Shown in pieces: positions 17,523-27,847 of a stretch of 64,000 nucleotides of DNA. Under the pieces are notes generated by a model that saw only the letters and a program-made list of their open reading frames with translations, searched no databases and was not told the DNA's origin. Every line of letters starts with the position of its first letter. Position 1 is the stretch's first letter. This stretch comes from Ancylobacter oerskovii (GTDB taxonomy: Bacteria > Pseudomonadota > Alphaproteobacteria > Rhizobiales > Xanthobacteraceae), in NCBI RefSeq assembly GCF_018390555.1, contig NZ_JAHBGB010000002.1, forward strand, positions 558,001 through 622,000, written 5' to 3'. Both the position numbers and the translations under genes were made by a program.

Positions 17523-18173
17523 CTACTCCGCCGCTTCGGCACCGCGCGCGAGGCGCAGGCGGATCGGCGCGAAGGAGGTGCGGTGGTGGCGGCAGACGCC
17601 GAGCCGCTCCAGCGCCGCGCCATGCTCGGGCGTGCCATAGCCCATGTGCCGCTCGAAGCCGTAGCCGGGGTTGAGCCGCCCGAGCTCGCCCATCAGCCGG
17701 TCGCGCGTCACCTTGGCGACGATCGAGGCGGCGGCGATGGAGGCCACCAGCCCGTCGCCGCCGATGATCGCCCGCGCGGCGCAGCCGACCGCCGGCAGGT
17801 CGTTGCCGTCGACCAGCAGCAGCCGCGGCGCCCGCGGCAGGCCGGCGGCCGCCCGCGCGAGCGCCCACAGCGTCGCCTGGCGGATATTGGTGGCGTCGAT
17901 GCGTGCCGGCGGCGCGAAGGCGACCGACACCTCCGCCGTCTCGCAGATGATCTCGTAGAGCGCCTCGCGCCGGGCGGCGGTCAGCTTCTTGGAATCGTCG
18001 AGCCCGTCCGGCACCCGTTCGGGATCGAGGATCACCGCCGCCGCCACCACCGGCCCGGCCCAGGGCCCGCGGCCCACCTCGTCGGCACCGGCGACCGGCA
18101 CCTCGCCGGCCATCCAGGCGGCCTGCTCATGGGCGAAATCGGGACCGGAACGGACGATCGGGCGTGGCGGCAT
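17523..18173 (-). CDS. rnhB: Ribonuclease HII
   Basis: A 216-residue enzyme that cuts the RNA strand of RNA/DNA hybrids, including single ribonucleotides left by DNA polymerase. The active-site segment [21 protein letters not shown] holds the first Asp-Glu pair; later motifs include the DDSKKL segment, LLVDGNDLP and [13 protein letters not shown]. The ATG at 18173 gives the usual family length; the frame stays open upstream for 68 codons with no conserved content. It is transcribed towards cydB and away from marC. Confidence 0.95.
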   Translation of the reverse strand: MPPRPIVRSGPDFAHEQAAWMAGEVPVAGADEVGRGPWAGPVVAAAVILDPERVPDGLDDSKKLTAARREALYEIICETAEVSVAFAPPARIDATNIRQATLWALARAAAGLPRAPRLLLVDGNDLPAVGCAARAIIGGDGLVASIAAASIVAKVTRDRLMGELGRLNPGYGFERHMGYGTPEHGAALERLGVCRHHRTSFAPIRLRLARGAEAAE

Positions 18174-18361
18174 TTTTACGAGCGATTCGACGCGGGTGGA
18201 TTGTGCCGGCCGACCATGCGTCTCTATGCTGCCGGACGCAACGCCCGCAGCGCGCCCTCGTGTCGCCACTGGCGCAGCATGTGGATAGCGGGCCGGGTCG
18301 CGGGACGCCTTCTTCCCCTTGGGAAGCAGGGTCTTCGTGACGGCCTCACGCGAGCGATGCG

Positions 18362-18985
18362 ATGAACTGGTCGTCACACCTGCAGGAATTCGTCACCTTC
18401 TGGGTCGTCATCGATCCGCTCGGCACCCTGCCGGTGTTCCTGGCGGTCACCACCGGCCTCGAGGCGGCCGCCCGCCGCAAGGTGGCGGTGCTGTCGATCG
18501 CCATCTCCTTCGCGGTGCTGGTGTTCTTCGCCCTTGCCGGCCACTGGCTGCTCGACGCGATGGATGTCTCCATCGCCTCGTTCCAGATCGCCGGCGGCAT
18601 CGTGCTGTTCCTGTTCGCGCTCAGCATGATCCATGGCGGCCACGCCAACAGCGCGCATCCCGAGATCGATGCCAATCCGATGGACATCGCCATCTACCCG
18701 CTGGCGATCCCGTCCATCGCCAGTCCCGGCGCCATGCTGGCGGCGGTGGTGCTGTCCGACGATTCACGCCACGATCTGGCGGACCGCATGCTCACCCTCG
18801 TCACCATGAGCGTGGTGCTGCTGCTGTCCCTCGCCATCCTGCTCTGCGCCGGCTTCCTGGCGCGGGTGATCGGCCGGGGCGGCGGCTCCATCATTTCGCG
18901 GGTGATGGGCATGATCCTGGCGGCGATGGCGATCGACCTCATCCTCAGCGCCGCCGCCAACTGGCTGCATCTGCCGCCGATCTGA
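18362..18985 (+). CDS. MarC family integral membrane protein
   Basis: A 207-residue protein with six predicted membrane helices. The start [21 protein letters not shown], the motif [14 protein letters not shown] and the stretch [15 protein letters not shown] are characteristic of the MarC/YchE family. Despite its name the family has no proven drug-resistance role. It stands alone, divergent from rnhB; the 188 bases between them show no clear element. Confidence 0.9.
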   Translation: MNWSSHLQEFVTFWVVIDPLGTLPVFLAVTTGLEAAARRKVAVLSIAISFAVLVFFALAGHWLLDAMDVSIASFQIAGGIVLFLFALSMIHGGHANSAHPEIDANPMDIAIYPLAIPSIASPGAMLAAVVLSDDSRHDLADRMLTLVTMSVVLLLSLAILLCAGFLARVIGRGGGSIISRVMGMILAAMAIDLILSAAANWLHLPPI

Positions 18986-19028
18986 CCTCTCGCCGCCCTG
19001 CCCCCTCGCAGATCTCGCCCGCCGCCGC

Positions 19029-19910
19029 TCAGGTCTCCACCGGCGGCGGCGCGCCGAGATGCTTGGCGAGGAAGGCGCCGGTGCGGCTCCAGGCCAGCGC
19101 GGCGGCCTGCGGGTCGTAGCGGGTCGGGCCGGTGTCGTTGTTGAAGGCGTGGTTGGCGCCCTCATAGACATAGATCGTGTAGTCCTTGCCCGCCTTCTTG
19201 AGCGCGTCCTCATAGGCGGGGATGCCCTCGTTGATGCGGGCGTCGAGGCCGGCATATTGCAGCAGCAGCGCCGCCTTGATGTCCGGCACCTTGTCCAGCG
19301 GCGGCTGCGCTCCGTAATAGGCGACGCCGGCCTTCAGCTCCGGGCTCGCCTCGGCGAGCAGGTTGACCATGCCGCCGCCCCAGCAGAAGCCGACCGCGCC
19401 CACCGATCCGGTCGAGGCTTCGTGGCGGGCGAGGAAAGCCACCGCGTCGACGGCGCGCGCCAGCGTGGCCGGGCGGTCGAGCGCGGCGATCATCTCGCGT
19501 GCCTTGTCCTCGTCGGCCGGGGTGCCGCCATCGACGGAGAGCAGGTCGACGCCGAAGGCGAGATAGCCTTCGAGCGCGAGCCGGCGGGTAATGTCCTTGA
19601 TATGCGGGTTGAGGCCGCGATTCTCGTGGATCACCAGCACCGCCGGCCGCTTGGTGTCAACGCGCTTGGCCCGTACCAGCAGGCCGCTGACATTCTTGCC
19701 GCCGGACAGATAGCTCGCGGTCGAAATGTCGAGCCGCGGATCGTCCTCGGCCACCACGGCGGCGCGGGCATAGTCGTTGGAGAGCAGCGGCAGCAGGGCG
19801 CTCGCCGCCGCGACCGAGCCGGCAAGCGCGGCGAGCCGCTCCATGAAATCCCGCCGGCCGATCTGGCCATGGGTGAAGCGGTCATAGAGGTCGATGATGC
19901 GCTGGTCCAT
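19029..19910 (-). CDS. Dienelactone hydrolase family protein, probably exported
   Basis: A 293-residue alpha/beta hydrolase. The nucleophile elbow GFCWGGG holds Cys176 in place of serine, as in dienelactone hydrolases; Asp223 (GLDARI) and His254 (GANHAF) complete the triad. The N-terminus contains GRRDFMERLAALAGSVAAASALLPLL, resembling a twin-arginine signal with a preceding cytosolic helix, as in several Tat-exported homologues. Substrates in this sub-branch are uncertain. It is monocistronic; the promoter side (19911 onwards) carries a repeat pair. Confidence 0.88.
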   Translation of the reverse strand: MDQRIIDLYDRFTHGQIGRRDFMERLAALAGSVAAASALLPLLSNDYARAAVVAEDDPRLDISTASYLSGGKNVSGLLVRAKRVDTKRPAVLVIHENRGLNPHIKDITRRLALEGYLAFGVDLLSVDGGTPADEDKAREMIAALDRPATLARAVDAVAFLARHEASTGSVGAVGFCWGGGMVNLLAEASPELKAGVAYYGAQPPLDKVPDIKAALLLQYAGLDARINEGIPAYEDALKKAGKDYTIYVYEGANHAFNNDTGPTRYDPQAAALAWSRTGAFLAKHLGAPPPVET

Positions 19911-20066
19911 TGGCGTTCCTCCCGGGAAGCCCGCAGGGTGGACCGGTTTCGAGGGCCGTGCACATCAGAAATCGGGGAGGTGGAATTTGCCTGTCCGGGC
20001 GGGCTCACCGCGCAGATACCGGGACGAGGCGAGGCGAAGGCGCTCATTCCCGCTCCCGGACGAGCC

Positions 20067-20229
20067 TCCTTCGAGGCTCGCTTACGCTCGCACCTCAGGA
20101 TGAGGTGGTATTGGCCGGGAACGGCAGATCGACGCACGTCGTGTACGACGGAGGATGTAGCCGGCCTCCACCCATTCCAGCCCATACCACCTCATCCTGA
20201 GGCGCGAGCGTAAGCGAGCCTCGAAGGAT
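20067..20229. repeat. Inverted pair of palindromic intergenic repeats (family A)
   Basis: The left copy (20067-20105) reads TCCTTCGAGGCTCGCTTACG to CACCTCAGGATGAGG. The right copy (20190-20229) is its inverse. The homology extends beyond the units: ATGAGGTGGTAT on the left matches ATACCACCTCAT on the right, giving a longer inverted repeat with an 84-base spacer. This fills most of the 479-base gap between the hydrolase and groEL. Confidence 0.8.
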
Positions 20230-20261
20230 GCTCATCGTGCGCGCCCCTCCCGCGCAAACGG

Positions 20262-20289
20262 AAAGGGCGCGGCTCTCGCCGCGCCCTTT
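20262..20289 (-). terminator. Rho-independent terminator downstream of groEL
   Basis: AAAGGGCGCGGC and GCCGCGCCCTTT form a perfect 12-base stem with a TCTC loop. On the minus strand the stem is followed by a short T-run, and on the plus strand by TCTTTC. It lies about 100 bases after the groEL stop and is the best candidate end of the groES-groEL transcript. Confidence 0.75.
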
Positions 20290-20389
20290 CTTTCGATCAA
20301 CGGCCGGCAGACGCCGGAAATCCATGCCGCCACCGAGCCGGGCTTGCCCGGCTTCGGCACGTAAGACCGCGTGGGCGGTTTGGATTTCG

Positions 20390-22072
<1,683 letters not shown>

Positions 22073-22116
22073 TCAGCGGGCGCGGGCCGGGCCGGTCGGG
22101 GCGTGGGCGGCCGGTA

Positions 22117-22413
22117 TCAGCCGACGATGCCCATGACGTCGGATTCCTTCATGATGAGGTAGTCGACGCCGTCGAGCTTCACCTCGGTGCCGGACCACTT
22201 GCCGAACAGCACCTTGTCGCCGGCCTTCACGTCGAGGGGAACGAGCTTGCCGCTCTCGTCGCGGGCGCCGGGGCCCACCGAGACGACCTCGCCCTGGGAG
22301 GGCTTTTCCTTGGCGCTGTCGGGGATGATGATCCCGCCGGCGGTCTTCTCTTCAGCGTCGATGCGCTTCACCACGATGCGGTCGTGCAGGGGACGGAACT
22401 TGAGCTTGGCCAT
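22117..22413 (-). CDS. groES: Co-chaperonin GroES (10 kDa)
   Basis: A 98-residue co-chaperonin that caps the GroEL ring. Typical segments are [23 protein letters not shown] (mobile loop) and [15 protein letters not shown]. The ATG at 22413 follows GAGGA. It is the first gene of the operon; the promoter and CIRCE operator lie 70-135 bases upstream. Confidence 0.99.
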   Translation of the reverse strand: MAKLKFRPLHDRIVVKRIDAEEKTAGGIIIPDSAKEKPSQGEVVSVGPGARDESGKLVPLDVKAGDKVLFGKWSGTEVKLDGVDYLIMKESDVMGIVG

Positions 22414-22483
22414 CGGTGATCCTCGGCTATTTCTCTCTGGCGCCGGCATGCGCCGGCATGGCACCCGCGGGGGCAGACCGGCT

Positions 22484-22506
22484 GGCACTCAGCGCAAGCG
22501 AGTGCC
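22484..22506 (-). promoter_or_regulatory. CIRCE operator (HrcA site) of groESL
   Basis: A perfect inverted repeat GGCACTC-N9-GAGTGCC, matching the CIRCE consensus TTAGCACTC-N9-GAGTGCTAA in its core. It lies just downstream of the predicted transcription start, so HrcA would block transcription until heat stress. Confidence 0.92.
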
Positions 22507-22519
22507 AAAGCCGCTGCCG

Positions 22520-22548
22520 AGATAGGCAGGCCCCGAGGCAGAGTCAAG
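22520..22548 (-). promoter_or_regulatory. Vegetative-type promoter of groESL
   Basis: On the minus strand CTTGAC (22548-22543) and CTATCT (22525-22520) are 17 bases apart. This matches the alphaproteobacterial housekeeping consensus (CTTGAC-N17-CTATAT). The predicted start is near 22513, immediately before the CIRCE. CTTGAC also resembles an RpoH -35 element, so dual use is possible. Confidence 0.7.
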
Positions 22549-22601
22549 GCGAGGGCGAGGGCGGCCGGCGAATTCCCGCCGGGAGGCGGACCCGAAACGC
22601 A

Positions 22602-22633
22602 AAAGCCCGGCCGCGCGAGGCGGGCCGGGCTTT
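22602..22633 (-). terminator. Terminator downstream of the first phasin gene
   Basis: AAAGCCCGGCC and GGCCGGGCTTT form an 11-base stem with a ten-base loop, 26 bases after the phasin stop. On the minus strand it ends in TTTT, so it can end phasin mRNA. Confidence 0.7.
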
Positions 22634-22658
22634 CGGAAGCCGTAACGGCAGCAAGGCG

Positions 22659-23153
22659 TCAGGACGCCTTCTTGATGGTCTTCTCGACCGAGGCCTTGAT
22701 CGGCTCGGCGGTCTCGTTGGCGACCTTCTGGGCCAGCACGGAGAGGTCCTTGGCCTGAGCCGAGAGCACGTCGAACTGCTTGCGCAGGTGGCCGGTGGAG
22801 AGCTCCACCGCCTCGGACAGGCTCTTGGTGCCGAGCAGGGCGCCGAAATAGTCGAAGGTGGCGTTCACATTGGTGCGCAGGGCCTCGAGCGCCAGCGTGT
22901 TGTATTCGGCGACGCCCTTGGAAGCGGTCGAATAGGTGTCCTCGAGGAGGTCGGTGGTCTCCTCCGCGTGCGACTTCAGCTTCTCATAGGTCTCGCGGGC
23001 GTTCTGCACGCTCTTCTCCGCCAGCTCGCGCACGACGGCGGGCACTTCGAGGTTCGGCACGTCGAGCTTCGGCAGCGACGCCGCAAACGCCGCGCTGGCG
23101 GCCTTCGCGGTCTTCTTCGGGGTGGAGGTCGGGGTCTCAGCGGCCTCGGTCAT
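22659..23153 (-). CDS. Phasin family protein
   Basis: A 164-residue protein: a short Ala/Lys/Thr-rich start, then an amphipathic, coiled-coil-prone helical domain (about residues 45-160; VVRELAEKSVQNARETYEKLKS, FDYFGALLGTKSLSEAVELS). This is the Phasin_2-type domain that coats polyhydroxyalkanoate granules. The ATG at 23153 begins MTEAAETPTS; upstream codons look non-coding. A 33-base TGCA-rich palindrome lies 130 bases upstream, a plausible operator. A second phasin gene follows in the same direction upstream. Confidence 0.9.
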   Translation of the reverse strand: MTEAAETPTSTPKKTAKAASAAFAASLPKLDVPNLEVPAVVRELAEKSVQNARETYEKLKSHAEETTDLLEDTYSTASKGVAEYNTLALEALRTNVNATFDYFGALLGTKSLSEAVELSTGHLRKQFDVLSAQAKDLSVLAQKVANETAEPIKASVEKTIKKAS

Positions 23154-23283
23154 GGGTTTGTCCTCGCGTTCACGGGTGCTCAATGAAGTTGCCCGTCCCG
23201 GCCCTCGGCACGGAGTGGGCGCGGCGCTCGGAAAACGCGAGCGGGGATGTTCTTCCCGCCCTTTCCGACTTCGCATCGTTTAT

Positions 23284-23316
23284 TTGTGCAATGCAATATC
23301 ATATTGCAATGCACAA
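23284..23316. promoter_or_regulatory. TGCA-rich 33-base palindrome, candidate PhaR operator
   Basis: The left arm TTGTGCAATGCAATAT and the right arm ATATTGCAATGCACAA pair at 15 of 16 positions around one central base. It is AT-rich against its surroundings and lies between the two phasin genes, 130 bases before the nearer start. PhaR-type regulators of phasin genes are known to bind TGC/GCA-rich dyads, so PhaR is the likely ligand; this is inference. Confidence 0.6.
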
Positions 23317-23396
23317 TCAACCCGCTTCTGCGAATTTTTTCGTCGCGAAGGCCGAAAAATGATCAGAACCGGTACCGAGGAACCCGTGAGGCAGCC

Positions 23397-24629
23397 TCAG
23401 CTGGCCGAATCCGGCTTCTCCGGGGTCGCCGCAACCGGCGCGACGGCATCGGGCGGCGTCCCGGCGGCCGGCGCGGCAGCCACGGCCTGCGCCGCCGGCT
23501 TGCCCGTTGCCGGCTTGCTCGGTGCCGGCTTGGCGGATGCCGGCTTGGCCGAGCGGCGCGGTGCCGGCGCCTTGCCATCCGCCGGCTTGGCGACCTCGGC
23601 TGCCGCAAGCGTCGTCGCGGCCTTGGCAGGCGAGGTTTTGGCAGGCGAGGCCTTGGCGGCGGGCCGCGTCGCCGGTGCCCTGGCGGGTGACGCCGCCTTG
23701 GCGGCGGGCGGCGCGGCGGCAGTTCCCCCGGCAGATCGCCTTCCGGCCGCCGGCGCCTTGGCCACGGACGGGGTCGCCGGCGTCTTGGTTGCCGGCGTCT
23801 TGAGTGCTGACGCCTTGGCCGCTGACGTCTTGGCACCGGACTTCCGGCCCACAGGCGTCTCGGCGCTCGACGTCTTGGTCACGGCCGGCGCGGCGACGGC
23901 CGGCGTGGCCACCGCCGAGCGTCCTGTCGCCGCGGATCGGGCGGCGTTCGCCCGCTTGGCCGTCGCGGCCTTGCGACCGGAAGCCGGTGCGGCGGAGCTT
24001 GCGGCGACCTCGGCGGCAGGGGCGATCGCGACCGCCGGTGCCGCGGCGGCGGGGCCGGGCTTGGCCGCGGCGGGCCTCGCCGCAGCAGGCCTCGTCGCAG
24101 CAGGCTTCGCGGCAACAGGCTTGGCCGCGACCGGCTTGGCCGCGGCGGATTTCGCCGGCGGCCGGGCAGCGGGGCGAGCGGCGGCCGGCTTCGGCGTCGG
24201 CGCCACTGGCGGCCGCGCGGGCTCACCGGCGGCCTTGGCATCGCCCTGCGCCCCGGGGAAACCGGCCGCCGGGAAACCGCTCGCCGGGAAGCCGCTCTTG
24301 GAAAGGGCGCGCGCCTGTTCCCCCAGTCGCTTGGCCTGCTCGGTCACGAAGGCGGCGTTCAGCCGGTTCCATTCCTCCAGCGAGGTGGCCCGCGCCAGAC
24401 GTCCGACGAATTCGAAGACCGCCGCGATGTTCGCCTCGGCGAGGTCCACCGTGGTGCGCCCGAGATCGCGGACGTTCTGATGCGCCACATCCACCTGGCG
24501 CTCGACATCGCTCAGCGCCTTGTGTGCGGCGCCGAACAGGTTGTCGATGGCGGAGCGCGCCTTGTCCACGCCCTGTTCGGCGAAGTTGCGCAGGTGGTTC
24601 GGAATGTCGAGCTTGGGATTCTGAGCCAT
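23397..24629 (-). CDS. Phasin with a long histone-H1-like Ala/Pro/Lys tail
   Basis: A 410-residue protein in two parts. Residues 1-112 form a phasin-type helical domain (DIPNHLRNFAEQGVDKARSA, FEFVGRLARATSLEEWNRLN). Residues 113-410 are low complexity, built from AAKP, AARP and PAK units with scattered Lys and Arg and few acidic residues, like histone H1 or AlgP/PhaF tails. PhaF-type phasins use such tails to tie PHA granules to DNA, so granule-nucleoid tethering is a reasonable inference. The ATG at 24629 follows GGAGAAGG. The tail is expected to vary in length between strains. Confidence 0.85.
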   Translation of the reverse strand: MAQNPKLDIPNHLRNFAEQGVDKARSAIDNLFGAAHKALSDVERQVDVAHQNVRDLGRTTVDLAEANIAAVFEFVGRLARATSLEEWNRLNAAFVTEQAKRLGEQARALSKSGFPASGFPAAGFPGAQGDAKAAGEPARPPVAPTPKPAAARPAARPPAKSAAAKPVAAKPVAAKPAATRPAAARPAAAKPGPAAAAPAVAIAPAAEVAASSAAPASGRKAATAKRANAARSAATGRSAVATPAVAAPAVTKTSSAETPVGRKSGAKTSAAKASALKTPATKTPATPSVAKAPAAGRRSAGGTAAAPPAAKAASPARAPATRPAAKASPAKTSPAKAATTLAAAEVAKPADGKAPAPRRSAKPASAKPAPSKPATGKPAAQAVAAAPAAGTPPDAVAPVAATPEKPDSAS

Positions 24630-24940
24630 CGACCTTCTCCCGAAAGACATGCCGAGAAAGACATGCCAAGCATGATGGCGGGCATGATACCGCAGCGCAC
24701 GCCCGCGTCCACTCGCCGAGCGGCATACGACTAAAGTATCGCCCGCCCTGCGAAAGGCAACCGGAATCGGGGCGGCGTTCTGGTCGTAACCGGTTAACCG
24801 CGAAAGGCGAAGCTGCCCTCGGGGGCGCGCCTCGGCATGGCGTGGGGAGGCCCCGCGCCTTATGATCAGGGGTGACGGGGCGGCACGGCGCCGCCTCGCG
24901 GGTCCGTCGCGGCCCGGTGCGGAGCGTAGTGTTCGGGTTC
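24630..24940. other. Divergent intergenic region, phasin / histidine kinase
   Basis: This 311-base gap carries the promoters of two divergent genes. I see a ten-base palindrome CGGTTAACCG at about 24794 and a GAAAGACATGCC direct repeat (about 24642 and 24656), but no clear promoter, operator or gene. Confidence 0.4.
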
Positions 24941-27808
24941 ATGACGACACCGACCGACGGATATGAGGCGGCAGGCGCCGGCATGAAGACGGCACAGGCG
25001 CTGCTGGCCGAGCCGCGTATCGCCGCAGCCCTGGCGGCACCGGCGCCGGCCCTGCTCATCGATACGGATGGCCGCCTGCTTGCCGGCAATCCCGCCGGCC
25101 GCGCCCTCCTCGGCCCTGCCCTGTCCGATCGCGCCTCGATGCCGCTCGCCCGCGATCTCGCCGGCCTCGCCGCCCGCAGCGCCGCGACCCGCGGCAAGGC
25201 CGGGCAGCGGCTGGAAAAGCTGCGCCTGCCGGCGCGGCTGATACCGGTCACGGTCGCCTGCACGCTCATTGCCGCCGCCGGCACGCGCGCCGTGCTGCTG
25301 ATCGCGCTCGATGCCTCGGGACCGGCCCTCGCGCCCCGGCCGGCCCCCCCTGCCTCCGTTCCGGCCGACACGCCCCCTTCTCTCGCCGCCGAAGCGGCCC
25401 CGCCGGCCGAGGCCGCCGCGCCGGTGCCGGCGCCGACACCGCCGGAGCTGCGGCGCTTCACCTGGCGCACGCAGGGCGATGGCCGGCTTGCCCCGGCGGA
25501 TGCCGGGCTCGCCGCCCTGCTCGGGCGCCCGGCGCAGGAGATCGCCGGCCGCAGCTGGGCCGATCTCGGCGCGCCGCAGGCCCATGAGGCGGTCATGGCC
25601 GGCAGGAGCTTCGCGCATCTGCCGGTGGACCTTCCCGGCCCCGCCGGCAGCCGGCGGATCGAACTCGGCGGCGCGCCGCTGCGCGACGGCGGCATGCGCG
25701 GCTTCGGGGTGGTGAAGGACCGCCTCGCGCTTCCCCCCGCCGTTCCGCCGGTCGTCGACGCCGCGTGGCCGGTGCCGCCCGCACATGAGCCGCCGGAAGA
25801 GCCCTTCGTGCCGACGCCGGCGGCTCCGGCCTCCCCGACGCCCACCGAAGCTGAGGACGCCGCCCCGCCGGCCGCCGGGCCGTCCCCGGGCGAGCCGGCC
25901 GGCGCGCCGGAAACGCCGCGCCCCACGCTCAGCCTGGTGCCGCCGGTGCCGAATGTCGTGCCGCTGCGCGCCGGCGAGAACGGCCGCGCCGATCCCGCCC
26001 GCGGCGACGCGGCCCGCGCCTCCTGGGAAGGCCTGTCGACCGGCGAGCGCAACGCGTTCCGCGAGATCGCCCGCGCGCTCGGCGCCCGCATCGAGGGCAT
26101 GGATGTCGAGTCCGCCGACCTGCCGCCCGCCGATCTGCCGCTTGCCGACACGCCCCCCGCCGCTATCGGGCTGCCGGACGCCGAGCCGCCCTCCCCCGCC
26201 GCGATCGCCGAACCGCCGGCCGACGCGCCCGCTCCCGAGCTTCCCCCCGTCCCGGCACCGCCCGCCCCCGAGCCCCTCCTCCGCGCGGGCGGACGCGGCG
26301 AGGGCGGGCGCGGCGAGGGGCTGCGCCGCAGCTTCGCCGAACCCGAGCGGCCGGTGCTCGACCGCCTGCCGGTCGGCGTCGTCGCCTGGCGCGACGACCG
26401 GCTCCTCTACGCCAACCGTGCCCTGCTCGACTGGACCGGCTATGCCGACGCCGCGGCAATCCAGGCCGCCGGCGGCCTCGCCGCGCTGTTCGGCGGCACG
26501 GTCGCCGCCGGCGGGGAGGACGGGGCGTCGCTGTCGATCCTGTCGCGCTCCGGCGCGCCGGTCGCGGTCGAGGCGCGGCTGATGTCCGCCCCCTGGGACG
26601 GCGCCCCGGCCATGCTCTATCTGCTGCGCCGCCTCGGCGAGCCGACGGACGAGCGCCAGCGCCAGGCCGAGCTCGCCCTGCGCCAGTCCGAATCCACCGC
26701 CCGCGAGCTGCGCTCCATCCTCGACACCGCCACCGACGGCGTGGTGCTCATCGATGCCAGCGGCCTCATCCTGTCGATGAACCGCCCGGCCGAGGCGCTG
26801 TTCGGCTTCGATTCCGCCGAGGTGCAGGGCGAGAACTTCACCCTGCTCTTCGCCCCCGAGAGCCAGCGCGCCGCCGTCGACTATCTCGACGGCCTCGCCT
26901 CCAACGGCGTCGCCAGCGTGCTCAATGACGGGCGCGAGGTCATCGGCCGGGTACGCGAGGGCGGGCTGATCCCGCTGTTCATGACCGTCGGCCGCGTCGG
27001 CGAGAACTCCACGAAGTTCTGTGCCGTGCTGCGCGACATCACCCAGTGGAAGCGCGCCGAGGAAGAGCTCACCGAGGCCAAGCGGCTCGCCGAGCGCGCC
27101 AACATGGCGAAGTCCGACTTCCTCGCCAAGATCAGCCACGAGATCCGCACCCCGCTCAACGCCATCATCGGCTTTTCCGAGGTCATGATGGAGGAGCGCT
27201 TCGGGCCGATCGAGAACCAGCGCTACCGCGACTATCTGCGCGACATCCACGCTTCCGGCGGCCATCTCATCTCGCTGATCAACGACCTGCTCGACCTGTC
27301 GAAGATCGAGGCCGGCAAGCTCGACCTGTCCTTCACCAGCGTGGCGCTCAACGAAATCGTGCAGCAGGGCATGGCGATCATGCAGCCGCAGGCGAACCGC
27401 GAGCGCATCATCATCCGCTCCTCGCTCGCCGCCGATCTGCCGCCGGTGGTGGCGGATGCGCGCTCGATCCGCCAGATCATCCTCAACCTCGTCTCGAACT
27501 CGGTGAAGTTCACCCGGCCGGGCGGCCAGGTGATCCTGTCGACCGCGCTGACGGCGCAGGGCGAGGTGGTGCTCAGGGTGCGCGACACCGGCATCGGCAT
27601 GTCGGAGGCCGACATCGCCATCGCCATGGAGCCGTTCCGCCAGATCGCCACCTCCGGGCAGATCGGCTCGGGCGGCACCGGGCTCGGCCTGCCGCTGACC
27701 AAGGCGCTGGCGGAAGCCAACCGCGCCTCCTTCTCCATCCGCTCGGCGGTGGATTCCGGCACGCTGGTGGAGATCACCTTCCCCTCGACCCGGGTGCTGG
27801 CGGAGTAG
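24941..27808 (+). CDS. PAS-domain sensor histidine kinase, PdhS/PleC/DivJ-like
   Basis: A 955-residue kinase with no membrane segment. It has an N-terminal PAS-like region (about 25-60), a long Pro/Ala/Glu-rich linker (about 130-460), PAS domains at about 470-560 and 590-700, then HisKA and HATPase_c. The H-box SHEIRTPLNAIIGFSEVM places the phosphorylated His near 733; the N-box is IILNLVSNSVKF, followed by DTGIGM and GGTGLGLPL. The H-box region and the following QPQANRERIIIRSSL closely resemble PdhS of Brucella, a cell-cycle kinase that acts on DivK. No response regulator is adjacent. The start is uncertain (ATG at 24941 or 24983; neither has a strong ribosome site). The disordered linker is unusually long. 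Confidence 0.85.
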   Translation: MTTPTDGYEAAGAGMKTAQALLAEPRIAAALAAPAPALLIDTDGRLLAGNPAGRALLGPALSDRASMPLARDLAGLAARSAATRGKAGQRLEKLRLPARLIPVTVACTLIAAAGTRAVLLIALDASGPALAPRPAPPASVPADTPPSLAAEAAPPAEAAAPVPAPTPPELRRFTWRTQGDGRLAPADAGLAALLGRPAQEIAGRSWADLGAPQAHEAVMAGRSFAHLPVDLPGPAGSRRIELGGAPLRDGGMRGFGVVKDRLALPPAVPPVVDAAWPVPPAHEPPEEPFVPTPAAPASPTPTEAEDAAPPAAGPSPGEPAGAPETPRPTLSLVPPVPNVVPLRAGENGRADPARGDAARASWEGLSTGERNAFREIARALGARIEGMDVESADLPPADLPLADTPPAAIGLPDAEPPSPAAIAEPPADAPAPELPPVPAPPAPEPLLRAGGRGEGGRGEGLRRSFAEPERPVLDRLPVGVVAWRDDRLLYANRALLDWTGYADAAAIQAAGGLAALFGGTVAAGGEDGASLSILSRSGAPVAVEARLMSAPWDGAPAMLYLLRRLGEPTDERQRQAELALRQSESTARELRSILDTATDGVVLIDASGLILSMNRPAEALFGFDSAEVQGENFTLLFAPESQRAAVDYLDGLASNGVASVLNDGREVIGRVREGGLIPLFMTVGRVGENSTKFCAVLRDITQWKRAEEELTEAKRLAERANMAKSDFLAKISHEIRTPLNAIIGFSEVMMEERFGPIENQRYRDYLRDIHASGGHLISLINDLLDLSKIEAGKLDLSFTSVALNEIVQQGMAIMQPQANRERIIIRSSLAADLPPVVADARSIRQIILNLVSNSVKFTRPGGQVILSTALTAQGEVVLRVRDTGIGMSEADIAIAMEPFRQIATSGQIGSGGTGLGLPLTKALAEANRASFSIRSAVDSGTLVEITFPSTRVLAE

Positions 27809-27847
27809 GGCCGCCGGCGCACGCCGCGGGCAGGCTCAGGGCGAGAC

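Noticed and set aside
16440..18365. A 641-codon plus-strand frame across cydB and rnhB
   Set aside because: It is out of frame with both recognised genes and its Arg/Pro-rich product has no motif.
24866..27265. A 799-codon open frame on the minus strand
   Set aside because: It lies opposite the histidine kinase gene, whose PAS, HisKA and HATPase motifs are unambiguous. The minus-strand product is low-complexity and has no family motif; it is a shadow of high-GC third positions.
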